A stretch of 64,000 nt of DNA, taken from positions 62,001 through 126,000 of the forward strand of contig NZ_FNCJ01000001.1 in NCBI RefSeq assembly GCF_900100735.1, read 5' to 3'. The notes below the pieces were generated by a model. It had not been told where the DNA came from. It did not search any database and worked only from the letters and a program-made list of their open reading frames with translations. The first letter of the stretch is position 1; each line of letters opens with the position of its first letter. Shown here piece after piece: positions 8,416-18,354 of the stretch. The position numbers and the translations under genes are program-made. The DNA is from Paraburkholderia phenazinium (lineage in GTDB: Bacteria > Pseudomonadota > Gammaproteobacteria > Burkholderiales > Burkholderiaceae).

Positions 8416-10083
8416 CTATTGCGGCGCGTGCAGCGTATCGAGAACGCGCTTGCGCAAGCGCGTCTCGCGCAGCGCGCCGGCTGCGTCGAGCACCGGATAC
8501 GCGGTTGAACAGAACAGCGAGTTCAGGCGCTTCATATCGCTGATCATGTCCAGATGCAGCGCGCTCGTCTCGATGCTGCGCAAAGTCTGCCCGGCCAGGC
8601 GGTCCAGGTGTGCATACGAATACACCCTCTCGAGATCGCGAAAGCGCTCCTTCTCTGCCAGCAAGCGCTCCGCACAACGCAGATCGTTGTTGAGGAACAC
8701 GGATAGCCCGAGTTGCAGATTGCTGACGAGACGCGCGTGCAGATCTTCCAGCTCGCCCAGCCCCTGCTCGGAGAAAGCGAGCCGGTGGGCGATCTTCTTT
8801 TCCTCGATGTCGATCACGATACGCTCGATGATGTCGCCTGCATGTTCGAGGTTGATCGTGAGCGCAATGATGTCGGTCCAGCGGCGGCTGTCTGCCTCAT
8901 CGAGCTGTTCGCGGGAAATGCTTGATAGATAGGCTTTGACGGCGGCATAAAGCTGGTCGACGTCGTCGTCCATGCGGGTCGTCTCGCGCGCTTTGGCAAG
9001 GTCGTTATGGTGAATCAGTTCGCCGACGTTATCGAGCATCGTGCGCACGATGTCGCCGATGCGCAGCACTTCGCGCGCCGCGTTGGCCAATGCCAGAGAT
9101 GGGGTCGAGAGCGCAGCCTCGTCCAGATGCAAGGCATGCAGTTCGCCGTTCTGCGCCGGGCGGTCCGGCAGCACCCGGTTGCAGACGCGGGCAACCGGGT
9201 CGATCAGCGCGAGGCACGCGCAGCACCGCAGCGTGTTGTAGAGCAGATGAAACCCGACCACCGCCTCACGCGGGTTGCCGATCAACACGGGCAAGCCGCG
9301 CGCCAGCAGGGATGTGAACGGCAAGATCAACAGCGCGCCGGCCAGCTTGAACACGAGGCTGCCCAGCGCCAGACGGCGCGCCGCCGCGTTTTGCGCCAGC
9401 GTGCCGCTGAGCGCCAGCAAGCCGCTGCCCAGGTTTGCCCCGATCACGAGGCACAACGCCACTTTCAGCGAAATCACCCCGGACGACGCCAGCGTCGCCG
9501 TCAGCAGGACGGCCGCGAGGCTCGAGTAGGAAATCACCGCGAAGCCCGCGCCGACCAGTGCGTCGAGCATCGTGTCGCCCGTTAGCGCACCGAACATGAC
9601 GCGCACGCCGGCGGCCTGCATCATCGGCTGCACCGCTTCAACGATCAGATGCAGCGCCAGCAGGATCAGCCCTAGGCCGATCGCGGTGCGCCCCGCCTGC
9701 CCGACGCGGGTCTGCTTGCGGGACAGGAAGAGCGGCACGCCCACCAGCACGAGGATTGGCGAGAGCCACGAGAGATCGAGCGTCAGCACGCGCGCCATGA
9801 GTGCCGTGCCGACATCGGCGCCCAGCATGATCGCCAGACCAATGGTGAGCGGCAGCAAGCCTTGGGCCGCAAACGACGTCACGATGACCGCGGTGGCGTT
9901 GCTGCTTTGCACGAGGCTAGTCACCGCGATACCGGACCCGAACGCCCGTAGACGACTACCGGTGCTGCGGCCGAGGGCCGTGCGCAGATCCGCGCCAAGC
10001 ACGCGCAGGATGCCCGTGCGAACGATGTGCGAACCCCAGACGAGGAGCGCCACACCGGAAAGAAGGTTCAGGAGAATCAACAT
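8416..10083 (-). CDS. Na+/phosphate symporter family protein with PhoU-like domain
   Basis: A 555-aa inner-membrane transporter. The N-terminal half has two inverted Na_Pi_cotrans repeats; the first contains the signature LVQSSNATAVIVTSF, and the second the related SYSSLAAVLLTATLASSG, in which the usual QSS glutamine is replaced. The C-terminal region from about residue 340 is hydrophilic, helical and PhoU-like, which is common in bacterial members (YjbB/NptA type). It probably imports or exports phosphate with sodium. It stands alone, divergent from a HAD phosphatase gene with an AT-rich region between. Confidence 0.85.
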   Translation of the reverse strand: MLILLNLLSGVALLVWGSHIVRTGILRVLGADLRTALGRSTGSRLRAFGSGIAVTSLVQSSNATAVIVTSFAAQGLLPLTIGLAIMLGADVGTALMARVLTLDLSWLSPILVLVGVPLFLSRKQTRVGQAGRTAIGLGLILLALHLIVEAVQPMMQAAGVRVMFGALTGDTMLDALVGAGFAVISYSSLAAVLLTATLASSGVISLKVALCLVIGANLGSGLLALSGTLAQNAAARRLALGSLVFKLAGALLILPFTSLLARGLPVLIGNPREAVVGFHLLYNTLRCCACLALIDPVARVCNRVLPDRPAQNGELHALHLDEAALSTPSLALANAAREVLRIGDIVRTMLDNVGELIHHNDLAKARETTRMDDDVDQLYAAVKAYLSSISREQLDEADSRRWTDIIALTINLEHAGDIIERIVIDIEEKKIAHRLAFSEQGLGELEDLHARLVSNLQLGLSVFLNNDLRCAERLLAEKERFRDLERVYSYAHLDRLAGQTLRSIETSALHLDMISDMKRLNSLFCSTAYPVLDAAGALRETRLRKRVLDTLHAPQ

Positions 10084-10288
10084 AGGGCACGACGCTTCTC
10101 ATTCTTCCAACCACGACCCAACCCGCGTGCCGCCAGCTCGCGACACCCGGAGAAATATGACAGTAGTGTTGCACAAATTTGGCTTATTGTATTTTTGTGT
10201 ATTTGAATATACGATCTGCCAACATGCGAAAAAGCGTGCCTTGCCGGCAGCTAGCCGGTTTCTGAGAGTGGATGCAAGGAACCCTTAG

Positions 10289-10972
10289 ATGAGTCGTAAC
10301 CTCGCGCTATTCGATCTGGACCACACGTTGATCCCCCTCGACAGCGATCAGGCGTGGGCCCACTTCATTGCGAAGCTGGGCGTGGAAGGCGCCGAGCGCC
10401 ACGCGGAAGAAATCGATGCGTACTACCGCCAATACGTGGCCGGCACGCTCGACATGACCGATTACCTGAACTACACGCTGGCTCCGCTGGCGCGTCATTC
10501 CCGTGCGCAACTCGATGCGTGGCATGCCGCGTTCATGCAGGAAGTGATTGTCCCGGCGATCCGCCCGGCCGCACGCGAGCTGATCCAGCGGCACCTCGAT
10601 GCAGGCGACCTGTGCTGCATCGTGACCGCCACGAACGTGTTCGTCACCGCGCCGATCGGCCGCGCGCTGGGGTTCGAGCATCTGCTTGGGATCGAACTGG
10701 GCACCGAAGGGGGCGATCCCCTCGCCCGCTATACCGGCGCCGCAGTGGGCGTGCCGACCTTCCGCGAAGGCAAGATCGTACGCACCGAAAGCTGGCTGGC
10801 GTCGTTGGGTTACGCGTTGCAGGACTTTCCGAAGAGCTACTTCTATAGCGATTCGATCAACGACGTGCCCTTGCTCGAGCGTGTCACGAACCCGGTGGCA
10901 ACCAACCCGGATGAACGGTTGCGGACGATTGCCCGCGAGCGGGATTGGCCGGTTCTCGAGTTGTTCGCCTGA
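10289..10972 (+). CDS. HAD-superfamily phosphatase, subfamily IB (SerB-like)
   Basis: A 227-aa cytoplasmic phosphatase. HAD motif I is FDLDHTLIPLDS, with nucleophile Asp9 and general acid Asp11. Motif II is the Thr in CIVTATN near residue 114, and motifs III/IV are the Lys near 165 and YSDSINDVPLL near 190. The subfamily IB cap resembles that of phosphoserine phosphatase and PGP phosphatases. The substrate cannot be told from sequence. The gene is monocistronic: its stop is followed by a stem-loop and a heptamer repeat, and the next gene is convergent. Confidence 0.85.
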   Translation: MSRNLALFDLDHTLIPLDSDQAWAHFIAKLGVEGAERHAEEIDAYYRQYVAGTLDMTDYLNYTLAPLARHSRAQLDAWHAAFMQEVIVPAIRPAARELIQRHLDAGDLCCIVTATNVFVTAPIGRALGFEHLLGIELGTEGGDPLARYTGAAVGVPTFREGKIVRTESWLASLGYALQDFPKSYFYSDSINDVPLLERVTNPVATNPDERLRTIARERDWPVLELFA

Positions 10973-10986
10973 GACGAGAGCGGCTG

Positions 10987-11008
10987 GAAGCGGCGTGCGC
11001 GCCGCTTC
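10987..11008. terminator. GC-rich stem-loop after the HAD phosphatase gene
   Basis: A perfect 9-bp stem, GAAGCGGCG with CGCCGCTTC, and a 4-nt loop lie 15 bp after the HAD stop codon. No T run follows, so termination is plausible but not certain. Confidence 0.45.
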
Positions 11009-11057
11009 GCTTGAGGCTTCAGGCTTCAGGCTTGAGGCTTCAGGCTTGAAGCTTGAG
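11009..11057. repeat. Seven tandem copies of a 7-bp repeat
   Basis: The units read GCTTGAG, GCTTCAG, GCTTCAG, GCTTGAG, GCTTCAG, GCTTGAA, GCTTGAG. All share GCTTNAR and run without interruption between two convergent genes. It is noncoding, and copy number probably varies between strains. Confidence 0.9.
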
Positions 11058-11081
11058 AGTAAGGGGCGGCGTCAGCGACGC

Positions 11082-12011
11082 CTACGCCCGCCCCTTCCAT
11101 GGCACGAGGCGCCGCTCCAGCGCCCGCATGCCGAGGTCGAAGATCCACGCGATCAGGCCGATCAGCACGATCCCCATCACTACCACGTCGGTGCGCAGAA
11201 AGCTCGACGCGTTCAGCACCATCTGACCCAGCCCCGCCGTGGCCGCAACCATCTCCGCGGCGACCAGCGTGGTCCAGCCGAAGCCGATCGCAATCCGCAG
11301 TCCCGTGAGGATCTCCGGCAGCGCCGCCGGCAGCACGACATGGCGCACGATCTGCGTGAACGAGCCACCCAGCGAATACGCAGCATGAATCTGCTCGACA
11401 GTCGCGCTGCGTGCTCCGGCACGCGCCGCCATGGCGATCGGCGCAAAACAGGCGAGATAGATGACGACGATCTTCGCCGTCTCGTCGATGCCGAACCAGA
11501 TCACCACCAGCGGCAAATACGCGAGCGGCGGCAGCGGCCGGTAGAACTCGAGCGGCGGGTCGAGCAGCCCGCGCGCCACACGGCTCACTCCCATCAGGAT
11601 GCCGACCGGCACCGCCGTTACCGCCGCCAGCGCAAAGGCGCCGAAAACGCGCAGCGCGCTCCACGCGAGATGCTGCGACAAGGGCAGACCGCCCTGGATG
11701 CGTCCATGGCACGCGTCGATGAAGGCGGCCCAGACCGCTTCCGGCGTCGGCAGAAAGAGCGGCGGCAGCCAGTGCAGATGCGTGGCGATCCACCACAACG
11801 CGGCCAGCACGCTCACCGAAGCCAGGCTCAACGCGGCGGTCGGTCCTTCGCCCGGCATGCGCCACGCGCGGACCGGCCTCGCCCGCTTTTTGCGCGGCGG
11901 TACCGAGGCGGCAAGCGGAGCCTCCAGCAAGTTGTCCCCGAGTGGAGTCAACGGCGTCTGACTATGCGAATCAATCAGCGAACCACCCAGCGAATCATGC
12001 GAAACAGTCAC
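11082..12011 (-). CDS. tauC: Taurine/sulfonate ABC importer permease
   Basis: A 309-aa BPD_transp_1 permease of the TauC/SsuC type. A hydrophilic, Arg-rich N-terminus of about 58 residues precedes six hydrophobic segments. The EAA-type loop is visible around [20 protein letters not shown]. It overlaps the upstream ATPase gene by 4 bp and is last in the tauABC-like operon. The N-terminal extension is longer than in E. coli TauC (about 275 aa). No taurine dioxygenase gene (tauD) or alkanesulfonate monooxygenase is nearby, so the sulfonate is probably processed by enzymes encoded elsewhere. Confidence 0.85.
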   Translation of the reverse strand: MTVSHDSLGGSLIDSHSQTPLTPLGDNLLEAPLAASVPPRKKRARPVRAWRMPGEGPTAALSLASVSVLAALWWIATHLHWLPPLFLPTPEAVWAAFIDACHGRIQGGLPLSQHLAWSALRVFGAFALAAVTAVPVGILMGVSRVARGLLDPPLEFYRPLPPLAYLPLVVIWFGIDETAKIVVIYLACFAPIAMAARAGARSATVEQIHAAYSLGGSFTQIVRHVVLPAALPEILTGLRIAIGFGWTTLVAAEMVAATAGLGQMVLNASSFLRTDVVVMGIVLIGLIAWIFDLGMRALERRLVPWKGRA

Positions 12012-12805
12012 GACAGCACCTCTTCCGGCGCCCGCTGATGCAGACGCCGCACCAGCCGTTCACGCCACTCGATAAACTCCGCCGACGACTTCACCGCCCG
12101 GGCATCGCGCGTCTCGAGAAAGCGCCGCGCGAACGGCAAATCGTAGCTCTCGGCGATACGCCCCGGTCCCGGCGTCATGACGACGAGACGGGTCGCCAGA
12201 AACAAGGCCTCTTCGACGCTGTGGGTAATGAAAAACACCGTCTTGCGAGTGCGGCCCCATACGTCGAGCACGAGCTCCTGCATCGACTCGCGCGTCATCG
12301 CATCGAGCGCGCCCATCGGCTCGTCCATCAGCAGCACCTGCGGGTCGCTCGCCAGCGCCCGGGCGATCCCGACGCGTTGCTGCATCCCGCCCGACAAGGC
12401 ATAGACGTGCGTGTGCGCATGCTGCTCCAGGCCCACCAGCGCGAGCATCTGTAGCGCAATACGCTCGCGCTCAACTTTCGGCACGCGCTGAAAACGCAGC
12501 CCGAGCGCAACGTTGTCGAGCACATCGAGCCACGGCATCAGCGCGTACTTCTGGAACACCACGCCACGATCCGCGCCGGGTCCGTTGACCGGCTCGCCGT
12601 TCAGACGGACTTCCCCGCCGCTCGGCTGGATGAAACCGGCGATGCAATTGAGCAGGGTCGTCTTGCCGCAACCCGACGCGCCGAGCGCCACGACGAACTC
12701 GCCCGACTCGATGCGCAGATCGACATCGGCCAGCGCCACATGCGGGGCCGCGCCGCGTGCACCTTCATACGCGACGTGCAGCCCCCGGATCTCCAAAGCA
12801 CTCAT
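12008..12805 (-). CDS. tauB: Taurine/sulfonate ABC importer ATP-binding protein
   Basis: A 265-aa ATPase with Walker [10 protein letters not shown] near residue 43, signature [15 protein letters not shown] near 138, Walker [12 protein letters not shown] near 158 and the switch His near 195. [15 protein letters not shown] and [13 protein letters not shown] are typical of nitrate/sulfonate/taurine importers. It sits between the binding protein and permease genes, overlapping the latter by 4 bp. It belongs to a sulfur-acquisition transporter normally made under sulfate limitation; no regulatory site for this was identified here. Confidence 0.88.
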   Translation of the reverse strand: MSALEIRGLHVAYEGARGAAPHVALADVDLRIESGEFVVALGASGCGKTTLLNCIAGFIQPSGGEVRLNGEPVNGPGADRGVVFQKYALMPWLDVLDNVALGLRFQRVPKVERERIALQMLALVGLEQHAHTHVYALSGGMQQRVGIARALASDPQVLLMDEPMGALDAMTRESMQELVLDVWGRTRKTVFFITHSVEEALFLATRLVVMTPGPGRIAESYDLPFARRFLETRDARAVKSSAEFIEWRERLVRRLHQRAPEEVLS

Positions 12806-12841
12806 GGGCAGGCCTATGGGTTCCAGATACGACGCGCCGCC

Positions 12842-13867
12842 TTACTCATGCGCCGCTTGCTGCACGAAGTGCGGATCGACGCCCGCCGAATAGTCCGACA
12901 GCACCGTCTGAATCGTCCCTTGGGTCTTCAGGAACGCCGCCGTCGCAGCCAGCGATTTCGCCGCTCCGGATTGCGCGCCGCCGCCGAGCCACGTGCTGGA
13001 CGCCTGCTGGGCCAGCGACGGGAAGGCATATAGCGCGAGACTGGCCGGCACGTCCTCGGCACTCGCTCCGGACTCCTTGGCGACCGCCGCCACTTGCGGC
13101 GAATTCGCGGACCATGCCGCAGTGTGATCGCGATAGTTCGCATCGCTTGCGGCCAGCACCTTAACGAAGCGTGCGACGAATTCGGGGTTTTGCTGAGCGA
13201 ACTTGCGGTCGACCACGAAGCCGTCGAAGGTCGCCTTGCCGGTCTCCTGCGCGACCTGGCCCGAGGTGATCAGCACCTTGCCGTTCTTCTTCACCTTGGC
13301 GAGGACCGGGTCCCAGATGTAGGTAGCGTCGATGTCGCCGCGCTGCCAGGCGGCTGCGACTTCCTGCGGTCGCAGGTTGACGATCTTCACGTCCGCCGGA
13401 TTCACGCCCGCATTTTGCAGCGCAACCAGCGTATGGAAATGCGAGGTCGAGACAAACGGCACGCCGATTGTTTTACCCTTTAAACCAGCCAGGCTCGTCA
13501 CACCGGAACCATCGCGCGCGACCAGCGCCTCGGCATTGTTGATGTTATCGAGAATCCAGAACAACGAAATATCGACGCCTTGCGACAGGCCAGCCGCGAT
13601 CGGGCTGGAACCGGCCTCACCGAGCTGCACCGAACCCGAGGCCAGCGCGCGAACCACTTCTGCGCCGCTGCCGAGTTGACGGTAGACCACTTTGTAACCG
13701 GTCTCCTTCTCGACTTCGCCAGTGGCCTGCGCGTAGCGCCACGGCACAACCATGTCCTGATATGCGATCACGACTTCTTTGGTATCGGCATGAGCGGCGC
13801 TCGCAAAAGGAGCGGACACGGCAAGCAGCGCCACGAGCGCGGCGAGCGGGCGAAGGAATCGGTTCAT
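12842..13867 (-). CDS. tauA: Taurine ABC importer periplasmic binding protein
   Basis: A 341-aa exported binding protein. The signal peptide runs to about residue 27, ending SAAHA. The mature protein matches TauA: YQDMVVPWRYAQATGEVEKE near the N-terminus, a SGSVQLGEAGSSPIAAGL hinge region and FVSTSHFHTLVAL. This is the NMT1/OpuAC-like fold that binds alkylsulfonates. It is the first gene of the tauABC-like operon, 36 bp before the ATPase gene. TGTTCGAACA, a perfect 10-bp palindrome, lies about 100 bp upstream of its start. Confidence 0.88.
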   Translation of the reverse strand: MNRFLRPLAALVALLAVSAPFASAAHADTKEVVIAYQDMVVPWRYAQATGEVEKETGYKVVYRQLGSGAEVVRALASGSVQLGEAGSSPIAAGLSQGVDISLFWILDNINNAEALVARDGSGVTSLAGLKGKTIGVPFVSTSHFHTLVALQNAGVNPADVKIVNLRPQEVAAAWQRGDIDATYIWDPVLAKVKKNGKVLITSGQVAQETGKATFDGFVVDRKFAQQNPEFVARFVKVLAASDANYRDHTAAWSANSPQVAAVAKESGASAEDVPASLALYAFPSLAQQASSTWLGGGAQSGAAKSLAATAAFLKTQGTIQTVLSDYSAGVDPHFVQQAAHE

Positions 13868-13963
13868 CGAGAGGCCCCGTTTTAATAAGGTGTTTGGGAG
13901 GCTTTCGACTATAGGGAGTTTGGACGGGGCCGGTTCTAACGATTTCTCGATTGCTAATCACGC

Positions 13964-13973
13964 TGTTCGAACA
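13964..13973. promoter_or_regulatory. Palindrome TGTTCGAACA upstream of tauA
   Basis: A perfect 10-bp palindrome about 100 bp upstream of tauA. It equals the core of the GlpR-like sites near 7360. It could be an operator for a DeoR-family or other repressor; the link to tauA is only positional. Confidence 0.3.
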
Positions 13974-14195
13974 TTGCTTTTCACGCTCGGTTAGATGAGC
14001 GCAGACCCAAGCGCTACCGGCCGGCCAGCGGCCGATGTCACCTCAGCGTCAAGTTCTGCAGCGATTATGCCGATATCCTGTCGGCGTGCCCGCATGGCGA
14101 GTGCAATGGCTTCCGGCCTTGCGTGGTGCGCAGCAGCATCGCGCTTTTGGAGATCGGGTACGGCGGTAGTGTGCGGGGCATGGGTGTTTCGCTAA

Positions 14196-14219
14196 GGCAT
14201 GACGCAAGCAGGTCATGCC
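14196..14219 (+). promoter_or_regulatory. Inverted repeat just upstream of the chemoreceptor start
   Basis: GGCATGAC and GTCATGCC, separated by 8 nt, end 15 nt before ATG 14235. In the mRNA this would be a hairpin close to the ribosome site; alternatively it is an operator. No good Shine-Dalgarno sequence is seen between it and the start. Confidence 0.35.
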
Positions 14220-14234
14220 GCCCATGAACAATAA

Positions 14235-16082
14235 ATGACAACACAAACGGACTACGAAATGTCTTCATCGATTCGCACGCGGATTCTCGTCACGTGTGTC
14301 GCAATCCTGGTAACCGCGCTCGCGGTGACCGGCGGCCTTATTTACTACGTAGTGAAAACCGACAACGATCGAGCCGTCGGACAAAACCTCAAATCCATTT
14401 CCACCGGCCATGCGCTAGCGATCGACGAATGGGTCGCCGGGCGCGCCGGGATCGTGCAGGCGCTCGCGGATACCCTGCCGGTCGGCGAAGGCGATCCGGT
14501 GCCTGCTCTACGGCTGCTCGCGAAGTCGGGCGGCTTCCAGGTCACAACGCTGGGTTTGCCTGATAAAACAGCCTACACCTCGGCCACCACGCCGCTCGCT
14601 CCCGGCTACGATCCCACGGGCCGCCCGTGGTACAAGCAGGCCGTCGCGGCAGGCAAGCTGGTGGTGACGAAGCCCTACGCCGACGTGGCGACCGGCAAGC
14701 CCGTGGTGTCCTTCGCGGTGCCCTTGCTGCGCGACGGCACGCTCAAGGGGGTGATCGCCGCGAGCGTGTTCCTGGATGGTGTGAGCTCGGTCGTGACCGC
14801 GGTCCACCCCACTCCCGCCAGCTTCGCCTTTCTCGTCGACCAGAGCGGTCATCTGGTGGCAATCCCCAAGAGCGAACTGATCCTCAAGCCGGCAACCGAC
14901 CTCTCGCCCGACCTGACCGACGACGCACTCGGCACGTTGCAGGGCTCCACCGAGCCGATCGCAGCCAAGGTCGACGGCGCGACCAAGCTGCTGCACGCGG
15001 AGAAGATTCCAGGCACCGACTGGAGCCTCGTGATCGCGCTCGACAAGTCGGACGTGACCGCAGGCATGCGCGCAGTGGCCACCACCACCGTGATCGCGCT
15101 GATCGTCGTGGCGCTGATTGCCGCCGTGCTGGTCGGCGCGTTGACGAACACGGCGTTCCGCCGCGTGCTGGTCGTGCGCGATGCGCTGAACGATGTCAGC
15201 TCGGGCAGCGGCGACCTCTCGAAGCGGCTGCCCGCGAACGGCGACGATGAAGCGGCGCAGATTGCACGAGCCTTCAATCGGTTCACCGAAAAGATCAATG
15301 CGACCCTCATGCAGATCCGCGAGAGCAGCAAAACGGTGAACCATGCCAGCGCGGAAATCGCACAAGGCAATCTCGATCTGTCTAGCCGCACCGAGCATGC
15401 GGCGTCGAGCCTGCAGGAAACGGCGGCGGCGCTCGAGGAACTCACCGGCACCGCGAAGAACTCGGCGGACGCCGCCAGCCAGGTCAACCGGCTCGCCGAA
15501 TCGGCCTCGACGGTGGCGGTACGCGGCGGCCACGTGGTCACGGAAGTCGTGACGATGATGAACGAGATTACCCAGGCCTCGCGGGAAATCGCCAACATCA
15601 TCGGCGTGATCGACGGCATTGCCTTCCAGACCAATATCCTCGCGCTCAACGCCGCCGTCGAAGCCGCACGCGCGAGCGAGCACGGCCGTGGCTTCGCCGT
15701 GGTGGCCGGTGAAGTGCGCGCGCTGGCGCAGCGCAGCGCGCAGGCCGCCAAGGAGATCAAGCAGTTGATCAACTCATCGGTGCAAAAGATCGAGGCCGGC
15801 TCCGATCTCGTGCAAACCGCCGGCAAGACGATGGAGGAGATCGTCGAAGGCGTGCGCAACATCACGAGCGTGATCGGTGAGATCACCGTCGCGACCTCGG
15901 AACAGAGCACGGGGCTGGGTCAGGTGAATCAGGCGCTCTCGCAACTGGACAACGTGACGCAGCAGAACGCGGCGCTGGTGGAGCAATCCGCCGCGGCGGC
16001 GAATCTGCTGAAGGAAGAGGCCGCGACGCTGGCCGAAAGCGTGGGCACGTTCAGGTTGTCGGAGCAGCGCGTCGCCGCATAG
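14235..16082 (+). CDS. Methyl-accepting chemotaxis protein with dCache sensor
   Basis: A 615-aa inner-membrane chemoreceptor. One TM segment spans about residues 17-38. A periplasmic double-Cache domain follows to about 280, then a second TM (about 283-305), HAMP, and a long cytoplasmic signalling domain with the hairpin tip [20 protein letters not shown] and [19 protein letters not shown]. The sensor contains GRPWYKQA near residue 129 followed by KPYADVATG near 146. This Tyr/Arg/Trp-Tyr/Tyr/Asp pattern resembles the amino-acid-binding dCache_1AA motif, so an amino acid ligand is likely. There is no C-terminal NWETF-type pentapeptide. ATG 14259 is an alternative start. Confidence 0.88.
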   Translation: MTTQTDYEMSSSIRTRILVTCVAILVTALAVTGGLIYYVVKTDNDRAVGQNLKSISTGHALAIDEWVAGRAGIVQALADTLPVGEGDPVPALRLLAKSGGFQVTTLGLPDKTAYTSATTPLAPGYDPTGRPWYKQAVAAGKLVVTKPYADVATGKPVVSFAVPLLRDGTLKGVIAASVFLDGVSSVVTAVHPTPASFAFLVDQSGHLVAIPKSELILKPATDLSPDLTDDALGTLQGSTEPIAAKVDGATKLLHAEKIPGTDWSLVIALDKSDVTAGMRAVATTTVIALIVVALIAAVLVGALTNTAFRRVLVVRDALNDVSSGSGDLSKRLPANGDDEAAQIARAFNRFTEKINATLMQIRESSKTVNHASAEIAQGNLDLSSRTEHAASSLQETAAALEELTGTAKNSADAASQVNRLAESASTVAVRGGHVVTEVVTMMNEITQASREIANIIGVIDGIAFQTNILALNAAVEAARASEHGRGFAVVAGEVRALAQRSAQAAKEIKQLINSSVQKIEAGSDLVQTAGKTMEEIVEGVRNITSVIGEITVATSEQSTGLGQVNQALSQLDNVTQQNAALVEQSAAAANLLKEEAATLAESVGTFRLSEQRVAA

Positions 16083-16117
16083 CAGCGGCTGGCGGCTCGC
16101 GGCAGTCCCTATAAAGC

Positions 16118-16141
16118 AAAAGCCCGCATATGCGGGCTTTT
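16118..16141. terminator. Bidirectional terminator between the chemoreceptor and lipA
   Basis: A near-perfect palindrome (AAAAGCCCGCA with its complement) is flanked by A and T runs on its two sides. It can end both the plus-strand chemoreceptor transcript and the minus-strand lipB-lipA transcript. Confidence 0.85.
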
Positions 16142-16184
16142 GTCTTTTAGCGGAGTGCTACGTTTCGAGTAGCTTAAAGCAAGC

Positions 16185-17189
16185 TCAAACCACGCCGGCG
16201 CCATGCGCCTGCAGATCCGCGTGATAGCTCGAACGCACCATCGCGCCCACTGCCGCGTGCGTGAAGCCCATCTTGTAGGCTTCTTCCTCATACATCTTGA
16301 ACGTATCCGGGTGCACGTACGAGCGCACCGGCAGGTGATGCTCGGACGGTTGCAGGTACTGGCCGATCGTCAGCATGTCGACGTCGTGCTCGCGCAGATC
16401 GCGCATCACCTGCAGAATTTCCTCTTCCGTCTCGCCCAGACCGACCATCAGGCCCGACTTGGTGGCGACGTCCGGATGCAGCGCCTTGAAGTCCTTCAGC
16501 AGCTTCAGCGAATGCGCGTAGTCCGAGCCCGGGCGTGCTTCCTTGTACAGACGCGGCACCGTTTCGAGGTTGTGGTTCATCACATCGGGCGGAGCGGCAT
16601 TCAGAATGCCGAGCGCGCGGTCCAGACGGCCGCGGAAATCCGGCGTCAGGATTTCGATGCGCGTTTCCGGCGACAGCTCGCGGGTCTGGCGAATGCATTC
16701 CACGAAGTGCGCAGCGCCACCGTCGCGCAGGTCGTCACGGTCGACGCTGGTGATCACCACGTACTTGAGCTTGAGCGCTGCGATCGTGCGGGCCAGATTG
16801 CCTGGCTCCTCGACATCCAGCGGATCGGGACGGCCGTGGCCGACGTCGCAGAACGGGCAACGGCGCGTGCACTTGTCGCCCATGATCATGAAGGTGGCGG
16901 TGCCCTTGCCAAAGCACTCGCCGATGTTCGGGCAACTCGCTTCTTCGCAGACGGTGTGCAGGTTGTGTTCGCGCAGAATCTGCTTGATCTCGTAGAAACG
17001 CGAATTGCCGGTGGCCGCCTTCACGCGAATCCAGTCCGGCTTCTTCAGCTTTTCGATCGGGATGATCTTGATCGGAATGCGCGCCGTCTTGGCTTGCGCC
17101 TTCTGTTTCGCCGTAGCGTCATAAACGGCGGGCGCAACTGCACCTTCAGGGGTAGCAGTGCCGGCGAGGTTCGCGGTAACGTCAGTCAT
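16185..17189 (-). CDS. lipA: Lipoyl synthase
   Basis: A radical-SAM enzyme that inserts two sulfurs into protein-bound octanoyl groups to make lipoate. At 334 aa it carries both iron-sulfur sites: the auxiliary cluster motif [12 protein letters not shown] (CX4CX5C) and the radical SAM motif CTRRCPFC (CX3CX2C). An Ala-rich N-terminal extension precedes [11 protein letters not shown]. It follows lipB by 13 bp in the same operon. The product modifies pyruvate and 2-oxoglutarate dehydrogenases and the glycine cleavage system. Confidence 0.97.
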   Translation of the reverse strand: MTDVTANLAGTATPEGAVAPAVYDATAKQKAQAKTARIPIKIIPIEKLKKPDWIRVKAATGNSRFYEIKQILREHNLHTVCEEASCPNIGECFGKGTATFMIMGDKCTRRCPFCDVGHGRPDPLDVEEPGNLARTIAALKLKYVVITSVDRDDLRDGGAAHFVECIRQTRELSPETRIEILTPDFRGRLDRALGILNAAPPDVMNHNLETVPRLYKEARPGSDYAHSLKLLKDFKALHPDVATKSGLMVGLGETEEEILQVMRDLREHDVDMLTIGQYLQPSEHHLPVRSYVHPDTFKMYEEEAYKMGFTHAAVGAMVRSSYHADLQAHGAGVV

Positions 17190-17202
17190 TCGTTCGATCC
17201 AG

Positions 17203-17931
17203 TCAGGCGGTCACGACACCGGCCTGCGGTTGGGCGACGGCCGCGGGCGTGCCGTCGATGTTTGCGGTGAGGCATGCGGCAAAGGTCCGGGCTACCTCGT
17301 CCCAGCCGGCAGCGACGCCGAGCGTCGCCATATCGACGGTTTCGAGCCCCGCGTACCCGCATGGGTTGATGGCCAGAAACGGCCGCAGATCCATCTTCAC
17401 GTTGAGGCTGACACCGTGATAGCTGCAGCCATTGCGGATTTTCAGGCCCAGCGCGCCGATCTTAGCGCCGGCATGCGGCCCCACATCCGGACCGGGCGCC
17501 ACATAGATGCCAGGGGCGCCCGCCTTGCGTTCTCCGGCGAGATTATACGCCGCGAGCGTGTCGATCACGGCCTGCTCGATCCGCGTGACCAGCTCGCGGA
17601 CCATCAGCTTGCGGCGGCGCAGGTCCAGCAGCAGGTAGGCGACAACCTGACCGGGTCCGTGATAGGTAATTTGCCCGCCGCGGTCCACCTTGACGAGCGG
17701 AATGCCGCTGTCGGCAGACAGCAGATGCGCCGGATTGCCGGCCTGGCCGAGGGTAAAGACAGGCGGATGTTCGACCAGCCAGATCTCGTCGATCGTATCG
17801 GCGCTGCGCTCGTCCGTGAAGGCGCGCATCGCCTCGAAGCTGGCTTCGTACGACTCGAGCCCGCGCCAGCGCAGCGTGAGCAGGGGGGAAAGTGAAGGCG
17901 GGGAAGCCGGCGTAGCACACATAATGCCCAC
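17203..17931 (-). CDS. lipB: Lipoyl(octanoyl) transferase
   Basis: It transfers octanoyl from acyl carrier protein to lipoyl domains, the step before LipA. The 242-aa protein shows [18 protein letters not shown] and the catalytic region [18 protein letters not shown], where the Lys and the conserved thiol residue of the family (here Cys in NGCSYHG or nearby) lie. ATG 17931 and an ATG at 17922 are both possible starts. It is upstream of lipA in the same operon. In relatives a ybeD-like gene usually lies directly upstream; here a GcvA-like regulator and a DUF2917 gene intervene. Confidence 0.95.
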   Translation of the reverse strand: MGIMCATPASPPSLSPLLTLRWRGLESYEASFEAMRAFTDERSADTIDEIWLVEHPPVFTLGQAGNPAHLLSADSGIPLVKVDRGGQITYHGPGQVVAYLLLDLRRRKLMVRELVTRIEQAVIDTLAAYNLAGERKAGAPGIYVAPGPDVGPHAGAKIGALGLKIRNGCSYHGVSLNVKMDLRPFLAINPCGYAGLETVDMATLGVAAGWDEVARTFAACLTANIDGTPAAVAQPQAGVVTA

Positions 17932-18027
17932 AGTTTACCGAAATACTGAGATGCCCGCCGGTCCCCTTGCAATGCCAGGCATCCCGTTCCAGCCAGTTAA
18001 TGCCCAAACGGCGGCCCAAACGGCGCC

Positions 18028-18354
18028 TCAGACGGTGCGCCAGCCATCCCGCAGCCGCATGCCAAAGCGGTCGCCGAGCCGCATCAGCCAATCGAGCGCC
18101 CGCACATCCGCCCGAGCCGGGACGGCGAACGCTACCTGTGCCTCGGGGCCGCCTTCGACGCTCAGCCAGAGCCGCTCGCCACGCCGCAGCCGCAATGTGT
18201 GGCCAGACTCCAACCAATAGTCTTCAGTGTCGTCGCTGCGCGTCACCCACACCGCACCGCAGTTCACCTTCAGCCGGGTGCTGCGTGCAATCTTCATCGG
18301 AACCGTTTCGCCCGCCTTGATTTCGAACGTGACACTAGAGGAAATTTCTCGCAT
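18028..18354 (-). CDS. DUF2917 domain protein
   Basis: A small 108-aa protein matching the DUF2917 pattern: a beta-rich, cupin-like core with LKVNCGAVWVTRSDDTEDYWLE and LRLRRGERLWLSVEGG. No function is established for the family. It has no signal peptide or membrane segment. It is divergent from the GcvA-like LysR gene (about 80-100 bp between starts), and DUF2917 genes are often found beside such regulators, so the LysR protein may control it. The C-terminus is rich in Arg. Confidence 0.72.
   Translation of the reverse strand: MREISSSVTFEIKAGETVPMKIARSTRLKVNCGAVWVTRSDDTEDYWLESGHTLRLRRGERLWLSVEGGPEAQVAFAVPARADVRALDWLMRLGDRFGMRLRDGWRTV

Larger units (their letters stand above)
13868..14234. 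other. Divergent intergenic region between tauA and the chemoreceptor
   Basis: These 367 bp hold no convincing gene. Two small elements stand out: a perfect palindrome TGTTCGAACA at 13964-13973 and an inverted repeat GGCATGAC/GTCATGCC at 14196-14219, just before the chemoreceptor gene. The rest shows nothing recognisable. Confidence 0.5.
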
